Source: Pseudobdellovibrionaceae bacterium (lineage in GTDB: Bacteria > Bdellovibrionota > Bdellovibrionia > Bdellovibrionales > Bdellovibrionaceae). Taken from it: 16,562 bases of DNA. Of the stretch, positions 1 through 7,110 are shown one piece after another. The first letter of the stretch is position 1. Each line of letters opens with the position of its first letter. The position numbers were made by a program, and so were the translations under genes. The stretch lies in the NCBI GenBank assembly GCA_014376325.1, contig JACMRP010000274.1, forward strand, positions 1 through 16,562, in the 5' to 3' direction. Under the pieces are notes generated by a model, which saw nothing but the letters and a program-made list of their open reading frames with translations, ran no database searches and was not told where the DNA came from.

Positions 1-267
1 AGACAAGATGCAAAAAATGGCGAGACGATTGCACACTCCGACCGCGGATCGCAATACGCAAGCGAAGAGTACCGACCAAAGCTTCGGCTTACAGGAATCA
101 TTGCGAGTATGTCCAGAAAAGGAAACTGCTGGGACAATGCCCATTGCGAAAGTTTTTTCCACTCGTTGAAAGCCGAACTGGTCTATCGCAGAAACTTTAA
201 AACCCGACAAGAAGCTACGCAGGCGATCTTTGAATGGATCGAAACTTGGTACGCTATGATGATTTAA
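1..267 (+). pseudogene. IS3-family transposase (OrfB) C-terminal fragment
   Basis: Frame 1 is open from the window edge to a TAA at 265-267. It reads as the end of a DDE integrase core: HSDRGSQYAS (second catalytic Asp, from base 34), then GNCWDNAHCESFFHSLKAEL with the catalytic Glu, then FEWIETWY. This is the OrfB signature of IS3-family elements, which catalyses cut/copy-out transposition. Intact family members continue after WY(N) for about 20 residues with a RxHSALGYxSPxxFE block. Here the reading breaks to AMMI and stop, and no single frame restores that block, although short pieces such as NFELQ in another frame may be debris of it. The gene is therefore 3'-degenerate. Its 5' part lies outside the window, so I cannot say whether that half is intact. 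Confidence 0.9.
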
Positions 268-385
268 AGCGGGTTATTACCGTTCAAATATATCAGCTTT
301 TCTTGGGCCTCAATTTCGAATTGCAAACTGTTTGCCGAGAATTCCAGCCACTCTAAAGAATTGATATCCACTTGTGGCAAACGAA
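1..385 (+). mobile_element. IS3-family insertion sequence remnant, right end
   Basis: This covers the transposase fragment plus about 120 bases of non-coding sequence. Bases 367-380 (TCCACTTGTGGCAA) resemble the TCCACTTTTGGGG-type terminal inverted repeat found just after orfB in many IS3-group elements. The exact end and any target duplication cannot be set without the left end, which is outside the window. Confidence 0.55.
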
Positions 386-449
386 TAATAATCGTCGTTT
401 CGAGAAATTGGCGAAATCCAAATCGACTCATTTAAATATTCAGAAATTG

Positions 450-482
450 AAAGCGGAACCCCAAAATGAGTTCCGCTTTTTT
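450..482. terminator. Bidirectional Rho-independent terminator
   Basis: A perfect 10-bp stem (AAAGCGGAAC at 450-459 with GTTCCGCTTT at 470-479) has a 10-nt loop. On the plus strand it runs into a T tract (477-482). On the minus strand it lies about 14 bases beyond the stop of the 496-813 gene and is followed by TTTCAATTTC. It probably ends that gene and also blocks read-through from the IS remnant. Confidence 0.8.
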
Positions 483-495
483 GTGGACGGCTTAG

Positions 496-813
496 TTACC
501 AGCAATATTTGCAAGCCTGCTTGATACTGACCAACTGCTGATTCTTGAAGGTTGCAAGATACCCAGTCACGCGAGCTTCTGGATTTTTCTCGGATACGCT
601 AACTTTCAAAACGCAAGTCTCAGTACCGTCTTCACCACCACAAGTTTTTTCTGAAACAACGAAAGTCGCTGCACCTTTCGCTGGGTTGATATTCTCTGAA
701 TACATAACCTGAGCCATATTGAGGGCCTTCAGGTCTCGGGGGTCTTGAGCTTGAGCTTGAGCTACTGCGTGAGCGGACATAAAAAACAATAAAACGGGGA
801 CGAGTGACTTCAT
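496..813 (-). CDS. Small Sec-exported protein with four cysteines, unknown function
   Basis: This 105-residue product has a clear signal peptide: MKS, a hydrophobic core LVPVLLFFM, and a likely cleavage after SAHAVA (about residue 18). An AQAQAQ stretch begins the mature protein. Cysteines at 58, 67, 101 and 104 could form two disulfides; the last two lie in the C-terminal CKYCW. The start is supported by AAGGAG about 7 bases upstream (AAGGAGAATTCTATG). The mature part alternates short beta-like segments (ATFVVSE, CVLKVSV, YLATFKN). I recognise no family. It stands alone on its strand and is followed by a strong terminator. A periplasmic or secreted location is likely, and the function is unknown. 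Confidence 0.85.
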   Translation of the reverse strand: MKSLVPVLLFFMSAHAVAQAQAQDPRDLKALNMAQVMYSENINPAKGAATFVVSEKTCGGEDGTETCVLKVSVSEKNPEARVTGYLATFKNQQLVSIKQACKYCW

Positions 814-991
814 AGAATTCTCCTTGAGGAAATTAGAAACCGGGGTTCTGAAGGATCATATCATAGGCAAATTGTGAATCTGCGAAAAATTACCGACTAT
901 AACTTTTTTTCCCGGGCGGTCGCGATTTGTTCAGAAGTTTGACAGCGCTCCTGAAAATTCCGAGATGTACGCGTCCTAGTTTGACCCCCCG

Positions 992-1132
992 ATGAAACCT
1001 TCAGACGCGATTGTGAAAATGACTCACGAAGAAATCGCGCGCCTTCCGATCGATGAGCGCTTCTCAGGCTCTGAGACTGACACGCACGGCCTCGTTGAGA
1101 AAATCGAAGAAGATGAGCCTGCAAAAGGATGA
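992..1132 (+). CDS. Possible 46-residue acidic ORF, doubtful
   Basis: ATG at 992 opens a 47-codon frame ending TGA at 1130-1132. The product starts MKPSDAIVKMTHEEIARLP and continues with an acidic, Glu-rich tail ending EPAKG. Its composition is that of a soluble coding sequence and unlike the poor frames around it. There is no convincing ribosome binding site (the preceding bases are GACCCCCCG), and an in-frame TAG lies just upstream at 977-979, so it may be a fragment of a longer lost gene. No family recognised. Confidence 0.3.
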   Translation: MKPSDAIVKMTHEEIARLPIDERFSGSETDTHGLVEKIEEDEPAKG

Positions 1133-1792
1133 AAGTGGCAGAGCAATTCGATGTCGTGTTATCACTCAAATCACCCAGTCCATTGTAGCACGTGCCCGCA
1201 ACGACCGCAACTGCGGTGCTGATCCCGCAGACCATTACCGGTGTTGAAACATCGGTTGTCGTATTTACGCGAAGTTGTCCGTAATCAATTAATCTCCACG
1301 CGTACAATCCAGCGAAGGGATTGCCGATTTCAAGTTTTCGCTAGCTCGCACTTTAAGCATCTTGGATAAAAAGAAATTGCGCTAAAGCCGTGGCGACAAT
1401 GACTGTCGCCGTTTGAGATAGATAACGACGACTTGAAGTGATTTTGCTCATCTATCTATTGTATGGTGTCGCTTTCCTTATGTAGATCGCGAGCCTGTCG
1501 AATATCACAAAGTCAGCGAACGCACCCCCTCCGTATGTTATTCCAAAGATGATAAACACTTACGTCGATTAATCACATGTTCCGCCGCACCTCGCTTCCC
1601 GAACAAGAGCGTGTCACCGTCAAATGTGACATTGGCATCGGAAACAGATTTAATATATTTGATATTTCGAATGAGTACCGCTGCACCGGTGGCACGGCCG
1701 TCCTCACCGGCCGGGTTGGCAAAATTCCTGCGGGAGTCGAGGGTCTTTGTAATCTGGACTGCGGCACGCACAAAAATGCCGAAATGTAGCGG
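1133..1792. other. Decayed stretch with no confident gene
   Basis: Six-frame reading gives only short competing frames. A plus-strand frame from 1577 to the TAG at 1787-1789 has several cysteines (KCDIGIG, YRCTGG, GLCNLDCGT) and is in the same frame as the LruC pseudogene that follows, so it could be that gene's lost 5' part. A minus-strand frame over the same bases (1771-1538) is also protein-like. I cannot choose between them. None of these has a ribosome binding site. Confidence 0.4.
1356..1451 (-). pseudogene. Truncated Tat-like or Sec leader fragment
   Basis: From an ATG at 1451-1449 the minus strand reads MSKITSSRRYLSQTATVIV, then ATALAQFLFIQDA and stop. SSRRYLS followed by a hydrophobic stretch resembles a twin-arginine leader (S/TRRxFLK). 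The same frame stays partly open after two stops and continues as far as about 897, with two cysteines around VMVCGISTAVAVVAGTC, so this may be the wreck of an exported protein. No ribosome binding site is visible. I treat it as a relic and assign no function. Confidence 0.25.
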
Positions 1793-2550
1793 ATGGACTT
1801 AGCCACTTCAACTGTAAAGTATCAAAACCAAGCTGAGTACGCGCCGCTAGATTCCGATTACAACGATTTCGTGAGCAACATCAAAGTGATTGAAACTTAC
1901 AATAGTTTGGGCGAGCTTAATAAAATTATTCTCGAATACGCCGCGAAGAGCATCGGCGGTGAATTACCTCACAAACTGGTTTCGGCATTTGATGGAACAG
2001 TCCGCGGACGCGATGGCTGGGTTAGTAACCAAAATATTTTCAAAACGGAAGAAATGTTTAAAGGAAACGCTTCAATCACGTATGAACTTTTCGCTGGCGG
2101 TAAACTGATGCGTTCTGCTGCAGTTGCAAAGAATGCAGATTTGGTTGTTTTCGAAAGCACCCGCCAGGCTGCGGAGCAGAAGATGGTGGCAAGAATCACC
2201 GTTACGGGGATCGATGGAAAACAAAATTTATTGAGCGTTAGAAAAGGCGTTTCCATCAAACGTTACCGAACACTGCTTTATATCCCCGCCTCAACGTTTA
2301 CCGTGAATGGAGAAACCTTCAGTTACAGTAAAGTTCCTCGCTACGATATCGATGATACGGGACGTCCCCTCGCCTTCTTCGTGCCGGTCAACTGGAGAGC
2401 GCCGAAGTCTGCGGTGAATATCGAAAAGCCTATCCCGACTTTCAAATTCATGCGGACTATATGAAAAATTCCATCGCCAATCCGAATCTCGTGGAAAGTG
2501 CCAAAGCGAAGAATTGGTTCAACAATGTCATCCTTGGATTTGTGGACTAA
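1793..2550 (+). pseudogene. LruC-domain (DUF4842-like) protein, frameshifted and probably 5'-truncated
   Basis: The product carries the acidic DSDYNDFVSNIKV motif near residue 20, typical of LruC-domain proteins, followed by a beta-rich body and the family's C-terminal 'W..P.......A-YP-F' region. The reading frame from 1793 ends early at 2462-2464. The expected ending NIEK-AYPDFQIHADY and SAKAKNWFNN lies in the neighbouring frame and stops at 2550. Restoring one base near 2428 (in GAAAAGCC) joins them, so a one-base deletion is inferred. At the 5' end the ATG at 1793 has no ribosome binding site and no signal peptide, unlike exported LruC proteins. The same frame continues upstream across a TAG at 1787-1789. 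A paralogue lies downstream at 3122-3952. LruC-type proteins are surface or envelope proteins, and the Asp-rich motif may bind calcium (inference). Confidence 0.7.
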
Positions 2551-2615
2551 CAAAAAAATCCACCGTCGCTACCGCAAGAGTGGGTTTATAATTTCAGCGA
2601 TCTAATTATTTAGAA

Positions 2616-2861
2616 TTAGTGTTGCGTCGGAGTGACGCAGGCAAAACCAATAAAGATAACAGAACCATCTGCTTGCTGCTGACGAACAGCCATAGCTTTT
2701 TTATCGAAAACTTCGCGACTGCAAGTTCTCTGAGCTTCTCTTTGATCTTGAGAAACAATTCCGCTGCACTCTTCGCCGTATCGGCAATATCCAGTGTGGT
2801 AACCAGCGAAAGCCGCTGAGGTAGAAAGCAATACGGTCAGTGATAATAAAATTTTCTTCAT
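2616..2861 (-). CDS. Small Sec-exported protein with four cysteines, unknown function
   Basis: An 81-residue product with a textbook signal peptide: MKK, a hydrophobic core ILLSLTVLLS, and cleavage after AAFA at about residue 19. The short mature protein has cysteines at 26, 32, 47 and 75, compatible with two disulfides, in a GYCRYGEEC / RTCSRE / GFACVTP pattern. The start is supported by GAAGG about 8 bases upstream. It lies opposite to and convergent with the LruC pseudogene. No family recognised. It resembles its small exported neighbours in design but not in sequence. Confidence 0.85.
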   Translation of the reverse strand: MKKILLSLTVLLSTSAAFAGYHTGYCRYGEECSGIVSQDQREAQRTCSREVFDKKAMAVRQQQADGSVIFIGFACVTPTQH

Positions 2862-3010
2862 AAAATTGCCTTCGGCTGGATAGCGCAGGCTTCCGGTTCA
2901 CAAACCGTCAATCAATGACCTATGAAAAAACAACGACATTGCCTAAAAATGCATCGCTCGACGGCAGGGAACGAATCAGGTTGGCCTCCCGGGTTAAATT
3001 TGCAGGTAAT

Positions 3011-3030
3011 TTTTGAAATTCGTTTCAAAA
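3011..3030. promoter_or_regulatory. Perfect palindrome with TTCG loop upstream of the LruC-domain gene
   Basis: TTTTGAAA at 3011-3018 and TTTCAAAA at 3023-3030 are perfect inverted repeats around TTCG. The element sits about 90 bases before the ATG at 3122. As DNA it could be an operator; as RNA it would form a UUCG-capped hairpin. The role is inferred from position only. Confidence 0.4.
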
Positions 3031-3121
3031 TCCTTCTATTGGGGAGGCTTTTATAGCATCATTTTTTATCGACCCTCAAAGAGGTTCGCCTTGTTATTGA
3101 AAGTTGACCAGAGGGCGGTCT

Positions 3122-3952
3122 ATGAACAAAAAGTATTGGTGGGCGGTTGGCATCGTGGCAACGTCAATATTTACATTAATTATTCTGATTCAGAAGCAAG
3201 CGCTGCGATTCTTTCAAGAATCAGAAACTCAATGGGTGACTCTGGCCTTTGAAGATAAAATCAAGGACACCGATTACGACTACAATGATTTTATAGCTGA
3301 AATCAAAATTTCCGAAGAGCTTCCAACTAGAGGACTTTCGAAAGTTCACATCTTGATACGAGCAAAAGCAAAAATGGGCGGCTATCGATCTGGATTTTTT
3401 CTTAATTTAAACCCCGGCAATCAACCTGCCATTACAGGCCCTTTTAACGGCATCATTAAAAGAAGTTCGGCGCACTCTGCTCCGACGGAGTCAGCGATCA
3501 ACTCCCCACTTGGAATTATTGAAATTTTTCCCGACACTTCGAAAGCAGTGGAGCTCGCGGCGATCGTAGAGATCGACTTGATCGCTGTTGCGCCTTCAGA
3601 GAATAGTCCTGAGTCCGATCCACTAGCGCGATTGCGCAGATATTTGTTCTTTCTTGATGTCACTGATAAACTCCAAAATAGATACCAAATAGAGGCGATC
3701 CAAAGATCTACTTCGAGTTTGGCCAACGGCACCAGCACTTTGCCCTTGGCACTGATTATCCCCGGAACCGGGTGGCAAATACCTAAAGATCGAATGAGCG
3801 CTTACCTCGTCTATCCCCGCCTCAAACAACACGTTGATTACTTACAGGGATTAACTACGATCGATTCCCCAGACTGGTTTAGCGAAATTTCGGACCCCAA
3901 TCTCATCGAAACTAAAGAGTTTCTCTTTAAGAAAAATAGGCCCCTTAGATAA
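3122..3952 (+). CDS. LruC-domain (DUF4842-like) envelope protein
   Basis: A 276-residue product. An N-terminal membrane segment or uncleaved signal (WWAVGIVATSIFTLIILI, residues 5-22) anchors or exports it. Next comes WVTLAFEDKIKDTDYDYNDF at about residues 36-55, the hallmark of LruC-domain proteins (compare the family's FEDLWPxxGDYDxND), then alternating beta segments and a C-terminal ALIIPGTGWQIPK / VYPRLKQHVDYL / PDWFSE block matching the domain end. The Asp cluster is a plausible calcium site. I chose ATG 3122, preceded by AGAGGGCGGTCT; a TTG 18 bases upstream is in frame but would leave the signal peptide off the N-terminus. It is the intact paralogue of the broken gene just upstream and runs in the same direction as the 4250 gene. 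The cell-surface role is inferred from family context. Confidence 0.8.
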   Translation: MNKKYWWAVGIVATSIFTLIILIQKQALRFFQESETQWVTLAFEDKIKDTDYDYNDFIAEIKISEELPTRGLSKVHILIRAKAKMGGYRSGFFLNLNPGNQPAITGPFNGIIKRSSAHSAPTESAINSPLGIIEIFPDTSKAVELAAIVEIDLIAVAPSENSPESDPLARLRRYLFFLDVTDKLQNRYQIEAIQRSTSSLANGTSTLPLALIIPGTGWQIPKDRMSAYLVYPRLKQHVDYLQGLTTIDSPDWFSEISDPNLIETKEFLFKKNRPLR

Positions 3953-4015
3953 TTTAAAAGTTTCTCAGTCGAACAACTTTTCGTAGAAACTTGCGTTTAA
4001 TACCGACGCACTACC

Positions 4016-4043
4016 TTCGATATAGAAACTTCGATATAGAAAT
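4016..4043. repeat. 14-bp tandem direct repeat
   Basis: TTCGATATAGAAAC is followed immediately by TTCGATATAGAAAT. A third, weaker copy (TTCGTAGAAACTT) lies at about 3980. All are in the non-coding gap between the LruC-domain gene and the rhodanese-like gene. The gap (3953-4249) holds no other feature I can support. Confidence 0.75.
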
Positions 4044-4249
4044 TGAAATGCTTAGCTTTAAGTGATTAGCTGCCCCCCATTTGCGCTTTGCCGAGCCTGC
4101 AACACTTGTTTTTCACCAGCTTTCAGCCGAAAGTCCACATCGCCGGCATAAGTCTTCTAATCTGATTTCATTAATGGCAATATCGACTGATAAACATCTG
4201 GCTAAAAGCCCGCTGCAGTTTCTAAAATTAGTTGTTAACAGAGGAGCTT

Positions 4250-5665
4250 ATGCGCAGGAATTCAAAAGAAAATTATATCATCGCCGGGATTGTGATTGTA
4301 ATCCTTGTTGGTGTTTTTATAAAGTCTCGAAAGACGGCTCCACCAATTGCCTTGCAAAATCCCGTTGTTGCGACCCCCCGAACTTTGCCTGCGGCGCCCG
4401 TGGTTGCGGCAACGGTGGCGACACCCACCTTCCAATCAAAAAAACTTGCGGCTACGGTCAGCATCGCTAATAATACGCAAACAGATATTCTCTGCTTGCG
4501 AGCCGAACGACAGATATTCTACTTGCCTCGAGCCCTGGCCTTGCGCCTTACCCGCAGTTTGGAACAAAATTCATTTTTAATTCCCGCATCGCATGCCGCT
4601 TGCCTTAAAAGTGGCCCGTGGAAATTTTGGATCAGCGATTTCGATTCGGTTAGCCATTTACCCTATCGCTACTATTTTGAGATGACTGCCGACATCACCG
4701 AAGTCACCCCCATCGATTTAAAGAAGTACCCTGCCTTTCTTCCCGACGCCGAAATTTTTAGGAAACTTTTTGGAAAATATTTTAAGGACAATGCTCTCTT
4801 ACAAATCAATCTCAAGAACAAGAAATTTCAGAACTTCAAGCTTGGCCCCACGGATCGTCCTCCTTTTTTACTCGCCAACAGCACCTCGGGCGGCACCGCC
4901 GCCGACAAAGGATATCTAGAAGGACTTCTTTACGGATCGATAAGATCACACTATCTGGCCCCTTCGGACCCCCAATTTTTCAAGCCCTACGCATTCATCA
5001 CCGAAAACTTCGACTTTCGCTCAAGATCGAGCTTAGACCTGACGGCAGAAAATCTGGCCGGCATTTACTATCGAAAATTTGGCAAGCTTCCAGAAATTAA
5101 AATATCGGATTGGAAAGAAGGTAAATACTCCCGCAAAGATTTGCAGAATATGATCACCTTTCAAAATTACTTAGAATCACCAAATTCTTATTTTTTAGTC
5201 GACACTCGCAACAAGAGGATTTCTGGAAATTTGCATCTTCCGGATGCCTACCTGCTAAATCCTGGCTGGTACGAAGATACTTACTCTTTGCAACTTGCGT
5301 TCAATGACGAGCTTCCAAACAGCAAGATGCAAAAATTTCTTATCGCCACGATTCCAGAACTGATCGCCAAGGCGCGAGGGAAAAAAATTGTTCTATTGGG
5401 AAATACAGAAAGCGATCCGGTCCCCGTCTTTATGACAAAACAAACTTTGGGATCGTCGAAAGACAATTTTTTAATAATGAAAGAAGGTTTTTTTGAAATA
5501 TTGATTTCTTCGTACTTTTTCAAGCCTGTTTCGTTCGTTTCTAAATTAAACTCTCCCATCGATATCTATAAAGATAGGAAATTTGAAGATTATCTGTTCC
5601 TGAAATCTACGTACCAAAGTCGGGAAACAGTCCAACCGAAAACACCAAACCAGATCAGAAGATAA
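4250..5665 (+). CDS. Membrane-anchored protein with an inactive rhodanese-like domain
   Basis: A 471-residue product. A single N-terminal membrane helix (YIIAGIVIVILVGVFI, residues 8-23) is followed by an Ala/Pro/Val-rich linker to about residue 65 and a large periplasmic part. The last 160 residues resemble a rhodanese fold: YFLVDTRNKRISGNLHLPDA matches the 'lDvR...G-H-ipgA' strand. KKIVLLGNTESDPVPVFMTK sits where the active-site loop should be, and FLIMKEGFFEIL is the closing strand. The catalytic loop has no cysteine, so sulfurtransferase activity is not expected and a binding or scaffolding role is more likely. The middle region (residues 70-290) is unrecognised. I chose ATG 4250 behind GAGGAG; a TTG at 4232 is in frame but precedes that site. 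The last 76 bases overlap the 3' end of the convergent HTTM-like gene. Confidence 0.7.
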   Translation: MRRNSKENYIIAGIVIVILVGVFIKSRKTAPPIALQNPVVATPRTLPAAPVVAATVATPTFQSKKLAATVSIANNTQTDILCLRAERQIFYLPRALALRLTRSLEQNSFLIPASHAACLKSGPWKFWISDFDSVSHLPYRYYFEMTADITEVTPIDLKKYPAFLPDAEIFRKLFGKYFKDNALLQINLKNKKFQNFKLGPTDRPPFLLANSTSGGTAADKGYLEGLLYGSIRSHYLAPSDPQFFKPYAFITENFDFRSRSSLDLTAENLAGIYYRKFGKLPEIKISDWKEGKYSRKDLQNMITFQNYLESPNSYFLVDTRNKRISGNLHLPDAYLLNPGWYEDTYSLQLAFNDELPNSKMQKFLIATIPELIAKARGKKIVLLGNTESDPVPVFMTKQTLGSSKDNFLIMKEGFFEILISSYFFKPVSFVSKLNSPIDIYKDRKFEDYLFLKSTYQSRETVQPKTPNQIRR

Positions 5666-6990
5666 AATATTTTGAACACGTTCAGATTATTTTGAATGAA
5701 TTGCTGAACTTCACTCAAATGAATGGACGGCGCTGCAAGGACGATAGAATGACTGATGGGATCTTGTGACAGGGTCCCCGTCATGGCATTCTTAGCCGGG
5801 TAGCCAATTAAGGTAGCCGTGTTCGACAAGATCCATTCGTTTTCGCCGAAAAGAGAAAATTGAACGCCACAGGCATCTGGCAAATCCACAATGCGGTAAA
5901 ACGGGGCGCCGTTGATCGACTTTGTGACTTCTAAACTGACTCGGCTGCCCGGAGAAGCCTCACACCTTTGGTGCGCTTTTTCCAGAAAAGAACGCGGGTT
6001 GCAGCGAAACCGAGAATTTTGATTCACGTAAGAATGTGCCTCAGGTGGGCCCCGAAGGGGATTCACCTGCAACTTGGCAATGCACTGAAAATTTGCGTCG
6101 AACATATTGTAGCCGTAACCTTCGAATCTGAGAGTGCTCCTCGCGTCTTCAGAATATAAAAATGGCAGCATCTGCATTCCGAAAAGAAAAGCAGCCAATA
6201 ATGTCGTCGCCAAATTCAAAACCTTCGGCTTCCTCTCGTACTCCTTCGAAAATGCTTGGGGATAAAGCAGTGGCAAAAACAGAATCCACAACATGACAAT
6301 GCAACGAACCGGATAATGAAATCCCACAAGCACGACAGAATAAACATGAAAAAGCGTCCATAACCAAAAGGCGTTTCGGCGGTATTTCTTTGTCAACAAA
6401 GCCCAGCTTGCAAAAATCTCAAAAAGAATGACCAGCTGAGTGATGAACGGAATGGAAAAATCGGGCATGAGGGGCAGACCTAATGATAAGGCTGAGAAGT
6501 AACTTCCAACAATCCAAGTTTCACTAATTTTTACAGCCGAGGCTAAAAAGCAGCAAAGGGCCCACGCGACCTGCGCCCCCCAAATTCTATTTTTGGAATT
6601 GATCAAAAAAACTACGGTCGGAACAAGATGAAAATATTCAAAATTTTGCATCCCGGTGAATTGCCAGAAGTAATGATAAAAAATTTTGAAAGCCGTTAGA
6701 ACTGCAAGTGTCGGAATATAAATTTTCGGCTTATTTCGAAAAACGGCCCAAAAAATCAGAAGACAAAGTCCGAAGACGACCGTGAATAAATAACTGTTAG
6801 CGTAGGAACCTGGAAATCCTTCAGGAAGTGGCAATATCCTGCAGGACTCCCAATGAGGCCAGCACGAATGCCCGTCAGCAGCCGCCGATAACCTGTGCGA
6901 ATAACTTGAAAAATCAAAAAAAAACAAAAAAGTGGTAAGAACGACGAAAAGACGCTCCCATATTGGCGCAGTATTAACTTCTATCGGCAT
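5590..6990 (-). CDS. HTTM-like polytopic membrane protein with periplasmic C-terminal domain
   Basis: A 466-residue product from ATG 6990. The N-terminal ~290 residues hold about eight hydrophobic helices (LFVVLTTFLFFFDF, YLFTVVFGLCLLIFWAVF, VAWALCCFLASAVKI, CIVMLWILFLPLLYP and others). They include a WIVGSYFSALSLGLPLMP segment and a charged H..YPVR loop reminiscent of HTTM (vitamin-K-dependent gamma-carboxylase-like) membrane domains. A soluble domain of about 160 residues with cysteines follows, then a final membrane helix (FKIFYLLIWFGVFGWTVS) and a short basic tail. It is the last gene of the prepilin operon, 25 bases after a fossil stop of the third prepilin. The frame stays open upstream over the prepilin repeat tract, but that extension is a Val/Thr/Glu repeat and cannot be the start. 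The start has only GAGG very close to the ATG. Enzymatic activity is not established; HTTM assignment is by overall look. Confidence 0.6.
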   Translation of the reverse strand: MPIEVNTAPIWERLFVVLTTFLFFFDFSSYSHRLSAAADGHSCWPHWESCRILPLPEGFPGSYANSYLFTVVFGLCLLIFWAVFRNKPKIYIPTLAVLTAFKIFYHYFWQFTGMQNFEYFHLVPTVVFLINSKNRIWGAQVAWALCCFLASAVKISETWIVGSYFSALSLGLPLMPDFSIPFITQLVILFEIFASWALLTKKYRRNAFWLWTLFHVYSVVLVGFHYPVRCIVMLWILFLPLLYPQAFSKEYERKPKVLNLATTLLAAFLFGMQMLPFLYSEDARSTLRFEGYGYNMFDANFQCIAKLQVNPLRGPPEAHSYVNQNSRFRCNPRSFLEKAHQRCEASPGSRVSLEVTKSINGAPFYRIVDLPDACGVQFSLFGENEWILSNTATLIGYPAKNAMTGTLSQDPISHSIVLAAPSIHLSEVQQFIQNNLNVFKIFYLLIWFGVFGWTVSRLWYVDFRNR

Positions 6991-7021
6991 GGCCTCATGC
7001 TCGCAACTATTTCCCTTAGTT

Positions 7022-7110
7022 GCCACAGTCTCAAGCACCGTCGCCACAGTCTCCACCACCGTCGCCACAGTCTCCACCACCACCGTCTCCACCACCACCG
7101 TCTGCACCAC
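7022..7110. repeat. Imperfect 21/24/15-bp coding tandem repeat (Gly-Asp-Cys tail)
   Basis: On the plus strand, units starting GCCACAGTCTC and ending CACCGTC lie at 7022-7042, 7043-7063 and 7064-7087, followed by a 15-base unit to 7102. On the minus strand they encode the DGGGDCG repeats closing the third prepilin. Unit-length differences in multiples of three point to slippage that keeps the frame. Confidence 0.85.

Noticed and set aside
897..1307. Long minus-strand frame as an intact gene
   Set aside because: It starts with a TTG without a ribosome binding site, ends in Arg/Ser/Gln-rich out-of-frame-like sequence, and has stops just upstream in the same frame; treated as a relic.
1392..1410. 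Hairpin GGCGACA-ATGAC-TGTCGCC as a terminator
   Set aside because: No T tract follows, and on the minus strand the bases encode the hydrophobic stretch of the leader-like relic, so the repeat may be chance.
3013..3252. Plus-strand 79-codon frame overlapping the LruC gene start
   Set aside because: It starts with TTG in the palindrome, lacks a ribosome binding site and overlaps the conserved reading frame of the LruC protein.
6991..7110. In-frame N-terminal extension of the HTTM-like gene (Val/Glu/Thr repeats)
   Set aside because: It is the pilin repeat tract read in another frame, has no ribosome binding site and would precede the first membrane helix with low-complexity sequence.
7022..7110. 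CRISPR-like repeats
   Set aside because: Units are contiguous with no spacers and are coding in multiples of three.
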